From the NCBI GenBank assembly GCA_003135855.1, contig PNBD01000015.1:14823-52417 (forward strand): DNA of 37,595 nucleotides, written 5' to 3'. Both the position numbers and the translations under genes were made by a program. The stretch is from Deltaproteobacteria bacterium. GTDB lineage: Bacteria > Desulfobacterota > Binatia > Binatales > Binataceae. Positions 1-8,823 of the stretch are shown piece by piece (position 1 is the first letter of the stretch; every line of letters begins with the position of its first letter). The notes below the pieces were generated by a model that was not told where the DNA came from, made no database searches, and saw only the letters and a program-made list of their open reading frames with translations.

Positions 1-486
1 CCTTATCAAATCCAGGCGCGCATCAATCAGAATCCGGAAATCTCGCGGCAGCTTTCGTTATGGAATCAGATGGGCTCGAAGGTGCTGCTCGGAAACCTGC
101 TGGTGATCCCGATTCAGGACTCGCTGCTGTACGTAGAGCCGTTGTACATCAGGGCGGAAAATGGCCAGTTGCCCGAGTTGCAACGCGTGATCGCCGCGTG
201 GAGCGATCGCGTCGTGATGGGCGATACGCTCGACTTGACGATGGCGGCGTTGTTTACCAATCAGGCGCCGCCGGCGCCGACGATCGCGAAGGCAATTACC
301 GATCAAATCGCGCAGCAATCGAGTGCGCAGGCCGCGTCCGCACCCGATTCGACTTTGCAAAACGCCGCGCAACACTACAATCGCGCGCTCATGGCCTTGC
401 GCGCCGGTGACTGGTCGGAGTTTGGGACCGAGATGAAGAAACTCGGCGATCAGCTTTCGCCGGCGCCAGATTCGACGCATCATTAG
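1..486 (+). CDS. UPF0182 family (COG1615) membrane protein, C-terminal part (5' truncated by window)
   Basis: Frame 1 is open from base 1: PYQIQARINQNPEISRQLSLWNQMGSKVLLGNLLVIPIQDSLLYVEPLYIRAENGQLPELQRVI, characteristic of UPF0182 C-terminal regions. Confidence 0.9.
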   Translation, partial: PYQIQARINQNPEISRQLSLWNQMGSKVLLGNLLVIPIQDSLLYVEPLYIRAENGQLPELQRVIAAWSDRVVMGDTLDLTMAALFTNQAPPAPTIAKAITDQIAQQSSAQAASAPDSTLQNAAQHYNRALMALRAGDWSEFGTEMKKLGDQLSPAPDSTHH

Positions 487-519
487 GGCATCGGCTCGTT
501 TTGCCTTCGGGGGGAAGGT

Positions 520-2166
520 ATGGGCGACTCAACTACATCGCGAAACTTACCAGAGGAATTAGAGCGCCAAACTGAAGCGTCCGCGCATTCGCCGGCCGAA
601 GCGATCGCGGCGCTCGCGGCGCTGGGCGCGAATGCAGTCGCGGCCGAGCGATGCGCTGTCGCGTGGAGCGCGAACGGGCGCGAGCAGATCATCTGGGTTC
701 CGGACCGCGATTCGCGATGGGACCACGTGATCGTCACAGTGCTATCCGCGCTCGATAACCGGCTGAGCGACGCGGCTGCGGCGGAAGCGGATCGCAGTCG
801 CGATGCCGCGTCGGCATCACTGACCAGGATTTCGCTCACCGCCCGCGAATTGGCCTCCTTCGCCGCCGGCACGAAACCCTTTCAGGAGGGCGTGCAGTTC
901 GTCGCGTCCGCCCTGCACGATGGTCAAAGTGCGGTGCGAATCGTGCTGGTCGCGGCGACCGATCGGGCGCGGAAAGAACTTGAAGTAATGCTTGAATTGA
1001 TCGGCGCGAGCGCAATCGCTGAAATCTCGCGAGCGGCGAGCGTCGCGACGCTCGATTTCTGGCGCGCGCACGCCGCGAAGAGTGCCGCCGACGCGAACGA
1101 GGCCAGGAAAAATCTGCAGTACGTGCGCGAGCAATCGCAGGCGCTCGAGAAAGTGGTCGCGACGGCTTCACAGTTTCCCGCCGCGGAGCGCTTCGTAAGT
1201 CTCGGCGCGCTGGTGGCCAATCACGCGGGCTACGAGCACTGGATCGTCGCGATCTCGGAAGACGGCGTGCTCAAAATCATGGCGGCGTCGGATTCTAACT
1301 CGCGAATCGAAACTGCCAATCCTCCCACCGCTTTGACGAAGAGCTTTCGCGCCCGCGAAGTTATCGAATTCACCGACGATCTATTTCCCGGTCGCTACGT
1401 TTGTATTCCGTTTGATGGCGGCGTGATCGCGCTCGCATCGAATCGCGGAGAGGTCGGGGCGCGGGAACGAGCGCAGACTCTGATCGCGCAGCTCGCGCCG
1501 ATTGTGAAGTGCTGGACGCTCGAGGACCAGGGCTCGCGGCGGCGCACCTTGGTCGATCGTCTCGCGCTCCGGATGTACGCCGCGATCGACGAGGAACGCG
1601 CGCGGATTGCGCGCGATATGCACGACGATCAGGCGCAGTTGCTGACTGCGGCGAAAATCGCGCTCGAAGGAAAGCCCGAGCGGGCGCGCGCGATTCTGAA
1701 GCAAATCGAAGAAGAGCTGCGGCGCAAGACTCGCGAACTGCGGCCGCCGAGTCTCGGCGATGCGACCCTCGAGGACGCGCTGGAGCGAGAATTCGTGCGG
1801 CTGCGCGATGCGGGCGTCGTCGCCAGGCTGCGCAAGTCCGACGCGTCAAAGGCGATTTCTCGATCGACGCAGCAATTGTGTTTTCAGATCGCGCGCGAGG
1901 CGCTCTCGAACGTGATCAAGCACGCGCGCGCGACTACCGTCGATGTGTCGATTAAATGCGATCGCGCGACCCGCATCGCGCGCATCTCGATCGCCGACAA
2001 TGGCAATGGAATCGCATCCAGCAGTCCGCACGCCGGGATTGGCCTGACCGGCCTGCGCGAACGCCTCGAGTTGGTCGGCGGGAGTCTGTCGGTCGAATCG
2101 AAGCCGACCGGCACCACGGTTACGGCCGAAATTCCGGAGCTATCAGAAAATTCAGGATTCGAGTGA
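520..2166 (+). CDS. Sensor histidine kinase, NarL/DegS type (HisKA_3 + HATPase_c)
   Basis: H-box EERARIARDMHDDQAQ, TRELRPPSLGD, and N/G boxes EALSNVIKHA...ADNGNGI...GIGLTGLRERLELVGG; followed 1 nt later by a response regulator. Confidence 0.92.
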   Translation: MGDSTTSRNLPEELERQTEASAHSPAEAIAALAALGANAVAAERCAVAWSANGREQIIWVPDRDSRWDHVIVTVLSALDNRLSDAAAAEADRSRDAASASLTRISLTARELASFAAGTKPFQEGVQFVASALHDGQSAVRIVLVAATDRARKELEVMLELIGASAIAEISRAASVATLDFWRAHAAKSAADANEARKNLQYVREQSQALEKVVATASQFPAAERFVSLGALVANHAGYEHWIVAISEDGVLKIMAASDSNSRIETANPPTALTKSFRAREVIEFTDDLFPGRYVCIPFDGGVIALASNRGEVGARERAQTLIAQLAPIVKCWTLEDQGSRRRTLVDRLALRMYAAIDEERARIARDMHDDQAQLLTAAKIALEGKPERARAILKQIEEELRRKTRELRPPSLGDATLEDALEREFVRLRDAGVVARLRKSDASKAISRSTQQLCFQIAREALSNVIKHARATTVDVSIKCDRATRIARISIADNGNGIASSSPHAGIGLTGLRERLELVGGSLSVESKPTGTTVTAEIPELSENSGFE

Positions 2167-2167
2167 G

Positions 2168-2830
2168 ATGGACGGTCGCGAGCGCATCCGCGTCCTGCTC
2201 GCCGACGACCATCGCATTCTGCGCGAGGCGCTCAGGATGGTGCTCGCGGCTGAATGCGACATCGTCGGCGAGGCAGCCACCGGCGAACAGGCGGTCGAAC
2301 TCGCGATGCGATTCAAGCCGCACGTCGTGGTGATCGATCTCTCGATGCCGGGACTAGGCGGCCTCTCCGCCGCCCGTCAAATTCGGAGCAAGGTGCCCGC
2401 GTGCAAGGTCCTCGTGCTCAGCCAGCACGACGACGAGGAGTACGTGCTTGAGGCGTTCGGCGAGGCTCGCGTCGCTGGCTATCTGGTCAAGACCGACGCC
2501 GCGTCCGAACTGCTCGATGCAATGCGCGCGGTGCACGCCGGCCACCGTTATATCAGCCCCTCGATTGCGCCGATTGTGCTCAATCGCCTTAACCATCCCG
2601 CGAGCAATCATCCGGACCAGCCTGGTGCTGACCATCTGACGCGGCGCGAACGCGAAGTGCTGAAGTTGATAGTGCAGGGAGCTACCACCAAGGAAGTCGC
2701 GGCGCATCTCGGCATCAGTCCCAAGACCGCGCAGGCGCATCGCGAGAATCTGAAACAAAAGCTCGACCTGCGCACGACCGCAGCGATGGTGATGTATGCA
2801 ATCAAGCACAAGGTCATTCGGCTCGATTGA
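2168..2830 (+). CDS. NarL/FixJ-family response regulator (REC + LuxR HTH)
   Basis: VLLADDHRILREALR...VVVIDLSMPGLGGL receiver; LTRREREVLKLIVQGATTKEVAAHLGISPKTAQAHRENLKQKL LuxR-type HTH. Confidence 0.95.
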   Translation: MDGRERIRVLLADDHRILREALRMVLAAECDIVGEAATGEQAVELAMRFKPHVVVIDLSMPGLGGLSAARQIRSKVPACKVLVLSQHDDEEYVLEAFGEARVAGYLVKTDAASELLDAMRAVHAGHRYISPSIAPIVLNRLNHPASNHPDQPGADHLTRREREVLKLIVQGATTKEVAAHLGISPKTAQAHRENLKQKLDLRTTAAMVMYAIKHKVIRLD

Positions 2831-2848
2831 ATTCAGCGCGTGCGCCAT

Positions 2849-2893
2849 CCTGAACTCACTTCCTGAACACGCGTCCTGAACGATCGTTCTGAA
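2849..2893. repeat. Four ~13-bp phased direct repeats (YCTGAAS + 6 variable nt)
   Basis: CCTGAAC-TCACTT | CCTGAAC-ACGCGT | CCTGAAC-GATCGT | TCTGAAG, starting at 2849, 2862, 2875 and 2888. Confidence 0.8.
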
Positions 2894-2962
2894 GTCTTTG
2901 CGCCAGATAGGCGCCGTGCTAGTAGTTGCCCTAAGGACCGTTTTCGGCACGGGGAGAACTCT

Positions 2963-3535
2963 ATGAATCGCAAAGGCGTTCATCACATTGGACTGGCCAC
3001 GCTCGACATCGATCGCACAATCGAGTTCTACACCAACAAGCTCGGTTTCGAGATTGGATGGTGCGACATCATCGAGCCCGCAGAGGGCGGCAAGATCAAG
3101 CACGTGTTTTTCGATACCGGCGACGGCACTTTCATGGCCTTCATGAGCCCGGAAAAAGTGCCCGGCATCCCCAACGAATGGTCCACCGACATCAACAGCG
3201 CGCAAGGATTGCCCGGCGCGTTCTATCACTTCGCGCTGTATTGCGAGGACGTGCCGGCGCTCGAGGCCAAGCGCGAGCAATTGCTTGGGCGCGGCGTCGA
3301 TGTGACGGCAGTCGTCGATCACGAATGGTGCCGCTCGATTTATTTCCGCGATCCCAACGGTCTGCTGCTCGAATATTGCGCGACCACCCGAGAGTTTGAC
3401 GATGCCGACAAGGAGATGAAGCATCACGATCAGCCGGGCGTGATGGTTGCCGATCTGGAAGAGCGGAAGAAGGTGTTTAAAATGCTGATGGGTCCGCAGC
3501 CGGCCAAGGCCGGAGCGGGGCGCACGCCGGTTTGA
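2963..3535 (+). CDS. VOC family protein (glyoxalase/bleomycin resistance/dioxygenase fold)
   Basis: MNRKGVHHIGLATLDIDRTIEFYTNKLGFE...YFRDPNGLLLEYCATTREF. Confidence 0.9.
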   Translation: MNRKGVHHIGLATLDIDRTIEFYTNKLGFEIGWCDIIEPAEGGKIKHVFFDTGDGTFMAFMSPEKVPGIPNEWSTDINSAQGLPGAFYHFALYCEDVPALEAKREQLLGRGVDVTAVVDHEWCRSIYFRDPNGLLLEYCATTREFDDADKEMKHHDQPGVMVADLEERKKVFKMLMGPQPAKAGAGRTPV

Positions 3536-3570
3536 CGACGCGTTGGCGCTAGTCAACGCCTGGTTTCAAT

Positions 3571-3603
3571 GCGGCTGGACCGATGTCCGGCCGCTTTTCT
3601 TTT
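3571..3603 (+). terminator. Rho-independent terminator
   Basis: GCGGCtGGAC-CGAT-GTCCgGCCGC followed by TTTTCTTTT, just after the VOC gene. Confidence 0.85.
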
Positions 3604-3659
3604 GCCGCCGCCGGATGCATTCTGCGGCTGAGCGACATCCATCAACGAGGAATTTGACT

Positions 3660-4340
3660 ATGGCAGAAATCGGACTTTTCGAAGCGATGTACACGGCGCG
3701 GGCACTTAGAAAATTCAAACCCGACCCGGTGCCCGACGATGTGATCACCAAAATTCTCGACGCCGCAATTCGTGCGCCTTCGGGCAGCAATGAGCAGAGC
3801 TGGGAATTCATGGTCGTCAAGGATGCGGCGCTGCGCCAGAAGGTCGGTGCGGTGTACAAGAAGGGCGGCGACATACTGAAGGCGCTGTATGCGGATCGCG
3901 TCAAGCCGCCGCACATGAGCGAAGAGACGTTCAACAAGCTGATGGCGTCGGCGATGTACCTGATCGATCACATGGGCGATGCGCCGGTGCTGCTGATCGC
4001 GAGCCTCAAGCAAACGCCGCCGTCCGGTCCGCCGCCGAAGCTGCCGCCCGAGGCCGCAGCCGCGATGAAAAATCTCGCCCGCATGGCGGGCTCGAGCATC
4101 TATCCGGCGGTGCAGAACATTATCCTCGCTTGCCGCGCGTTCGGCCTCGGCACCGTGCTCACGACCATTCACATGTTCTACGAGGATGAGCTGAAGGCGA
4201 TTCTCGGGATGCCGCCCGAGGTGCAGACCTTTGCGCTGATGCCGATCGGATATCCGCAAGGCAAGTTCGGGCCGATCAAGCGTCGTCCCGTGAACGAAGT
4301 GGCATACCTCGACAAGTACGGTAATCACTGGAAAGGCTAG
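3660..4340 (+). CDS. Nitroreductase family protein
   Basis: MAEIGLFEAMYTARALRKFKPDPVPDDVITKILDAAIRAPSGSNEQSWEFMVVKD; start moved to the ATG at 3660 from the longer ORF. Confidence 0.92.
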   Translation: MAEIGLFEAMYTARALRKFKPDPVPDDVITKILDAAIRAPSGSNEQSWEFMVVKDAALRQKVGAVYKKGGDILKALYADRVKPPHMSEETFNKLMASAMYLIDHMGDAPVLLIASLKQTPPSGPPPKLPPEAAAAMKNLARMAGSSIYPAVQNIILACRAFGLGTVLTTIHMFYEDELKAILGMPPEVQTFALMPIGYPQGKFGPIKRRPVNEVAYLDKYGNHWKG

Positions 4341-4378
4341 GGGCACCGCTGGGCGCTGCTCGATGCGATGCATCAACT

Positions 4379-4410
4379 GAAAGGCGTTCGGAAATGTCCG
4401 GGCGCCTTTT
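4379..4410. terminator. Putative terminator, possibly serving both converging genes
   Basis: AAAGGCG ttCGGA aatg TCCGgg CGCCTTTT between convergent genes. Confidence 0.7.
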
Positions 4411-4433
4411 CATTTCAATCGCGAGTCGCGCCG

Positions 4434-4844
4434 TCAGTGATTCTCGGTGCGCAGATCCTCGATCACCTTGCCCGCCAGCAGCTTCACCATGTCGTGCTGC
4501 GACATCAGCGATGCGAGCATCGCGGGGTCGGGCTTGCCACGCAGCCGGTATGCGTCCGCCGCGTGCACAAAACGTTCGTACGCGTTCAGCATGTTGATGA
4601 AGTCTTTGTGCGATTCGCGCGACACTTCGCGCGGTGTCGATGAAGAAAACGCGCTGGCCTTGTTGAACGCATAGTAGAACTCGCCCATCTCTTCGGATGA
4701 AATCTGGCGGTCGTCGATTCTGAAGTCGGTGTGGCAATAGTCGGCGAGCTTGTCGGACATGTCCGACAGCAGCGCGACGTTCGCCGATATCGTGCGTGCG
4801 TAATCCGACGAATAGCACGCGGTCGCCAGCAGCGCCGCAGCCAT
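4434..4844 (-). CDS. Hypothetical secreted/lipoprotein-like small protein
   Basis: Minus ORF (A)MAAALLATACYSSDYARTISANVALLSDMSDKLADYCHTDFRIDDRQ...; hydrophobic N-terminus with a Cys; start uncertain (ATG 4844 or upstream TTG 4895/4898). Confidence 0.55.
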   Translation of the reverse strand: MAAALLATACYSSDYARTISANVALLSDMSDKLADYCHTDFRIDDRQISSEEMGEFYYAFNKASAFSSSTPREVSRESHKDFINMLNAYERFVHAADAYRLRGKPDPAMLASLMSQHDMVKLLAGKVIEDLRTENH

Positions 4845-4856
4845 CGCAAATAAAAG

Positions 4857-4880
4857 CACGGGCCGGCAAAGGCCGACCCG
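4857..4880 (-). terminator. Putative Rho-independent terminator of the dienelactone hydrolase gene
   Basis: Minus strand ACGGGtCGGCC-TTT-GCCGGcCCGT followed by GCTTTTATTT. Confidence 0.65.
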
Positions 4881-4914
4881 TGAATTCCATTTCAACAAAA
4901 TTCGATCAGCTCGA

Positions 4915-5640
4915 CTAGCCGAGGTTGTTTTTGAAAAATGCAATCGTCTTCGTCCACGCATCCTTGGAGTGCGTGGGATGAAATGACGGGCGATCGTCGC
5001 ACATGAAGCCGTGATCGGCGTCCGGATAGAGCACGACTTCGGCGGTTTTGCCCGCCGTGCGCAGCGCGTCGCGGAACTCATCCACCTCGGCCAGCGGAAT
5101 GAACGCGTCCTTGCCGCCGAAAAATGCGAGCACCGGGGCCCTGAGTCCCTCGACGAATTCGATGGGCGCCTTCACCTCGGGTTGCCGCGATTTCACCATC
5201 CCACCGCCATAGTATGGCGCAGTCGCCTTCACGTCGGAATTGCGGCACGCAGTCAAAAAGCTCACGCGTCCACCCATGCAAAATCCAACGGTGCCGAACG
5301 CCGGCTTAACTTCCTTCAACGTTTTGAGATAGTTGATCGCGGCCGTCATATCGGCGACCACCTGATCGTCCTTGAGCGAACCCATCAGGCGGAACGCGCC
5401 CGGCAAATCGTTGTAGCCGACGACATTGTTGGCCTGGCGAAAGTAAAGGTTCGGTGCGATCGCCACGAAACCTTCCGACGCGAATTTATTCGTGATGCGG
5501 CGAATTTGATCGTTGAGGCCAAAGGCCTCCATCACGACGACCAGCGCGGGGTAGGGGCCTCCCGACGCGGGCTTGGCGAGATGCGCGGGCATTTTCTCTG
5601 CGCCGGTTTGCACCGACACTTCGCTTGATACGACTTCCAT
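4915..5640 (-). CDS. Dienelactone hydrolase family protein
   Basis: MEVVSSEVSVQTGAEKMPAHLAKPASGGPYPALVVVMEAFGLNDQIRRITNKFASEGFVAIAPNLYFR...GTVGFCMGGRVSF...DADHGFMCD; RBS AGGAGG upstream of ATG 5640. Confidence 0.93.
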   Translation of the reverse strand: MEVVSSEVSVQTGAEKMPAHLAKPASGGPYPALVVVMEAFGLNDQIRRITNKFASEGFVAIAPNLYFRQANNVVGYNDLPGAFRLMGSLKDDQVVADMTAAINYLKTLKEVKPAFGTVGFCMGGRVSFLTACRNSDVKATAPYYGGGMVKSRQPEVKAPIEFVEGLRAPVLAFFGGKDAFIPLAEVDEFRDALRTAGKTAEVVLYPDADHGFMCDDRPSFHPTHSKDAWTKTIAFFKNNLG

Positions 5641-5840
5641 AGGTGATGCCTCCTGCGTTAGGGGATCCATCGAGCTTTGTCGCATACAACGCCCTTCCGC
5701 TCAAGCACGAGCGCAGCGAGTCCCGAGTCCGCAGCGAAGCGGAGGCAAGGGCATCGAAAGTACGTTTATTCGTCGCCGTCTCGCGCCGACCTGCGATCCG
5801 CCGCTACTATGGCTGCGTCCGGCGAGCAGCCGGACTCCCG

Positions 5841-6572
5841 ATGATCCCGCTTCGCGATAATGCAGCGCCGCGCCGCTTCACCCCGGTCAATATCGTCCTG
5901 ATCGCGATCAACCTGGGCGTCTTCGTTTACGAAGTGTCGCTCGGGCCGCGCGCGGTCTCGTTCATCGCAAATTTCGCGATGGTCCCCGCCGACGTTGCTG
6001 GCGCACTCGCGACGCACGCGAGCGCGATTCACGATTCTCTCGCACCGCGCACCGCATTCGATTCGATCGAGCCGTTCGCCACGATCATCACTGCGATGTT
6101 CCTGCATGGAGGCCTCTGGCATCTGCTCGGCAACATGCTCTACTTGCTCGTCTTCGGCGCCGCCGTCGAGGATCGGATGCGCCCGATGCGCTATCTGCTC
6201 TTCTATCTCGCCTCCGGGATTGCAGCCGCGCTTGCGGAGGTCTGGATGGCGCCCGCATCTCAGGTGCCGATGCTCGGCGCGAGCGGAGCAATCGCTGGCG
6301 TCCTCGGTGCCTACTTCATTTTGTATCCGCGCGGCCGAATCTTGACGATCCTGCCAATCTTCTTTTTCATCCAGTTCATCGAAATTCCCGCCATCGTCTA
6401 TTTGCTGTTCTGGTTCGCGATTCAACTTTACTACGGCCTCATCGATAGCAACGCGGGCGCGATGATGGGCGGAGTGGCGTGGTGGGCTCATGTCGGCGGA
6501 TTTCTATTCGGCCTGGCGGTCGGCCCGATGCTGGCCGAGCGCCGTCCGCCCGCGCGTCGCGTGTACCGATGA
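5841..6572 (+). CDS. Rhomboid family intramembrane serine protease
   Basis: MFLHGGLWHLLGNMLYLLVFGAAVEDRM...MLGASGAIAGVLGAYFILYP...AWWAHVGGFLFGLAVGP (GxSG Ser and TM6 His). Confidence 0.93.
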   Translation: MIPLRDNAAPRRFTPVNIVLIAINLGVFVYEVSLGPRAVSFIANFAMVPADVAGALATHASAIHDSLAPRTAFDSIEPFATIITAMFLHGGLWHLLGNMLYLLVFGAAVEDRMRPMRYLLFYLASGIAAALAEVWMAPASQVPMLGASGAIAGVLGAYFILYPRGRILTILPIFFFIQFIEIPAIVYLLFWFAIQLYYGLIDSNAGAMMGGVAWWAHVGGFLFGLAVGPMLAERRPPARRVYR

Positions 6573-6705
6573 CTCAGCGTTCTGTGGATATGGTGACAAC
6601 CGTTGCCACTCGCTCGTGATAATTTGTTGTACGCGGTTGCTTCATCGTGAATAATTCCGCAATCGGAAATTCCAAGCGCGCGCGGTTTGCAGAGGTGGTG
6701 GTCAG

Positions 6706-8088
6706 GTGGCGGTTTCGTCGGACGATATACTAAAGCGCGTTCCCCCGCAGAATCTCGAAGCTGAACAGTCGGTTCTCGGCGCAATCCTGCTCGAGAACGA
6801 GGCGATCAATCAGTCGCTCGAAATTCTGACGGCCGACGATTTCTATCGCGAAAGTCATCGCGCAATTTTCCGCGCGATGATCGAGCTGACCGATCACAAT
6901 CAGCCGGTCGATGCGATCACGCTGACCGACGCGCTGCGCACCAAGGGCGCGCTCGAAAACATCGGCGGCCCGGGCTACATCGCGGAATTGGCGTCGATCG
7001 TGCCGACCGCCGCGAACGTCGCGCACTATGCGCGAATCGTGCGCGAGAAGGCCGTGCTGCGGAGTCTCGCTTCCATCGCGACCGACATCGCGAGCAATGC
7101 CTACGAGGCGCCCGGCGACGTGGACGGCTTCCTCGACGAAGCCGAGCATCGCATCTTCGAAATCTCCGAGCGGCGGATCAAGCCGTCGTTCCACACGATG
7201 CCCGAGCTGACGCGGGAGTCGCTCAAGATTCTCGAGCGGCTGTACGAAAACCGCGAGATGATCACGGGGGTGCCGAGCGGCTTCGTCGATCTCGATCGCA
7301 TCACCGCGGGCTTTCAGCCCTCCGACCTGGTGATCATCGCGGCGCGTCCCAGCATGGGCAAAACCGCGCTGGCGCTGAACATCGCGGCATACGCCGCGAT
7401 GGATGCCGACCCGCCGGTGGGCGTCGCGTTTTTTTCGCTCGAAATGTCGAAGGAACAGCTCGTGCTCCGCATGCTGTGCGCGGAGGCGCGCGTCGATAGC
7501 GCGCGGGCGCGGCAGGGATTTCTCGGCGAGCGCGATTTTCCCAAGCTCGCGCAAGCGGCGGCGCGGCTTTCGGAATCGAAAATATTTATCGACGATTCAT
7601 CGGACACCACCGCGATCACGCTCAAGGCAAAGTGCCGCCGGCTGAAGCGCGAGCAGGTCAGCAATCTCGGCTTGATCGTCGTCGACTATCTGCAACTGAT
7701 GCGGTCGGCGCGGCCCGGCGAGTCGCGTGAAAAAGAAATCGCGGAAATTTCGCGCTCGCTTAAAGCTCTCGCGAAGGAACTCAAAGTCCCGGTGATCGCG
7801 CTCTCGCAGCTCAACCGGCAAGTCGAATCGCGCGAGAATCGGCGCCCGATGCTGGCGGATCTGCGCGAATCCGGCGCGATCGAGCAGGACGCCGACGTGA
7901 TCGCGTTCATCTATCGCGAGGAAATGTACAAGGGCAAAGAAAGCAAGGAGCCAGGCGTCGCCGAAGTGATTGTCGCGAAGCAGAGAAACGGCCCGACCGA
8001 CACCGCGAAACTGACCTACATCAGCCAGTACACGCGCTTCGAAAACTACACGCCCGAGACCGGCGTGTTCGAGGATACCGGCGTCTAG
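6706..8088 (+). CDS. dnaB: Replicative DNA helicase DnaB
   Basis: VPPQNLEAEQSVLGAILLENEAI...DLVIIAARPSMGKTALALNIA...GLIVVDYLQLM...VIALSQLNRQVESRENRRPMLADLRESGAIEQDADVI; GTG start. Confidence 0.98.
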   Translation: MAVSSDDILKRVPPQNLEAEQSVLGAILLENEAINQSLEILTADDFYRESHRAIFRAMIELTDHNQPVDAITLTDALRTKGALENIGGPGYIAELASIVPTAANVAHYARIVREKAVLRSLASIATDIASNAYEAPGDVDGFLDEAEHRIFEISERRIKPSFHTMPELTRESLKILERLYENREMITGVPSGFVDLDRITAGFQPSDLVIIAARPSMGKTALALNIAAYAAMDADPPVGVAFFSLEMSKEQLVLRMLCAEARVDSARARQGFLGERDFPKLAQAAARLSESKIFIDDSSDTTAITLKAKCRRLKREQVSNLGLIVVDYLQLMRSARPGESREKEIAEISRSLKALAKELKVPVIALSQLNRQVESRENRRPMLADLRESGAIEQDADVIAFIYREEMYKGKESKEPGVAEVIVAKQRNGPTDTAKLTYISQYTRFENYTPETGVFEDTGV

Positions 8089-8124
8089 AACGAATCGAGT
8101 TCCCGTCACTTGCGCGAAACAAAG

Positions 8125-8823
8125 TCAGTTCGATGATTTGCTTTCGTCTGATGATGGCGAAGTTGAGGGATTGTTTGCTTCGGCAGGTTCGGCCGAATCA
8201 GCGGTTTGCTCGTGCGGCGCCGGTTCCACGCCTTCGCTCGCATCCTCGGGGTGAGTCTCGACGCTTTCGATCGGACCGACGTTCGCCTGTTCGACGGCGC
8301 GCTCGATTTCGCGGAACTCGGAGAGGTCAGGCAGGCCTTCGAGATCCTTCAAGCCAAACAACTCGAGGAATTCATCGGTGGTCGCGTACAGCATCGGGCG
8401 GCCGGGCGCTTCCTTGCGCCCTGCGATTTTGATTAGCCGTCGTTCGAGCAAGGTTTCGAGCACGCCGCCGGTATCGACGCCGCGCAACTGCTCGATTTCG
8501 GGGCGCGTGATTGGTTGCCGGTATGCGATTATCGCGACCGTCTCCATCAGCGGGCGGCTGAGTCGCGGCGGTCGCGCGGCCAGCAGCTTACGCACGTAGC
8601 TGGCGTGCTCTTTCGCCGTGCGCATCTGGTAGCCGCCGGCGACTTCCTCGATCACGATGCCGCGATTTTCGGTCGCGTAGCTGGCCGCCATCGCGGCCAG
8701 CGCTTTCTGCACCGTCGCGCGCGGCATGTCGTCGAATGCCGCAGCCAAGCGCGCGAGCGAGACCGGCTCGCCCGCCGCAAACAGCAGACTCTCAAGAATT
8801 GATTTCAGTCGCTCTTCTTCCAC
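8125..8823 (-). CDS. scpB: Segregation and condensation protein B
   Basis: VEEERLKSILESLLFAAGEPVSLARLAAAFDD...TVAIIAYRQPITRPEIEQLRGVDTGGVLETLLERRLIKIAGRKEAPGRPMLYATTDEFLELFGLKDLEGLP; GTG start overlapping scpA. Confidence 0.95.
   Translation of the reverse strand: MEEERLKSILESLLFAAGEPVSLARLAAAFDDMPRATVQKALAAMAASYATENRGIVIEEVAGGYQMRTAKEHASYVRKLLAARPPRLSRPLMETVAIIAYRQPITRPEIEQLRGVDTGGVLETLLERRLIKIAGRKEAPGRPMLYATTDEFLELFGLKDLEGLPDLSEFREIERAVEQANVGPIESVETHPEDASEGVEPAPHEQTADSAEPAEANNPSTSPSSDESKSSN

Noticed and set aside
2849-2900. CRISPR-like array
   Set aside because: Units are 13 bp with 6-nt spacers, only four copies and no cas genes, so this is not a CRISPR. Kept as a regulatory repeat candidate.
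2354-3556. 400-aa minus ORF opposite the response regulator and VOC genes
   Set aside because: Shadow ORF: the plus strand carries two clear conserved genes with intergenic sequence between them. Composition is typical of high-GC antisense frames.
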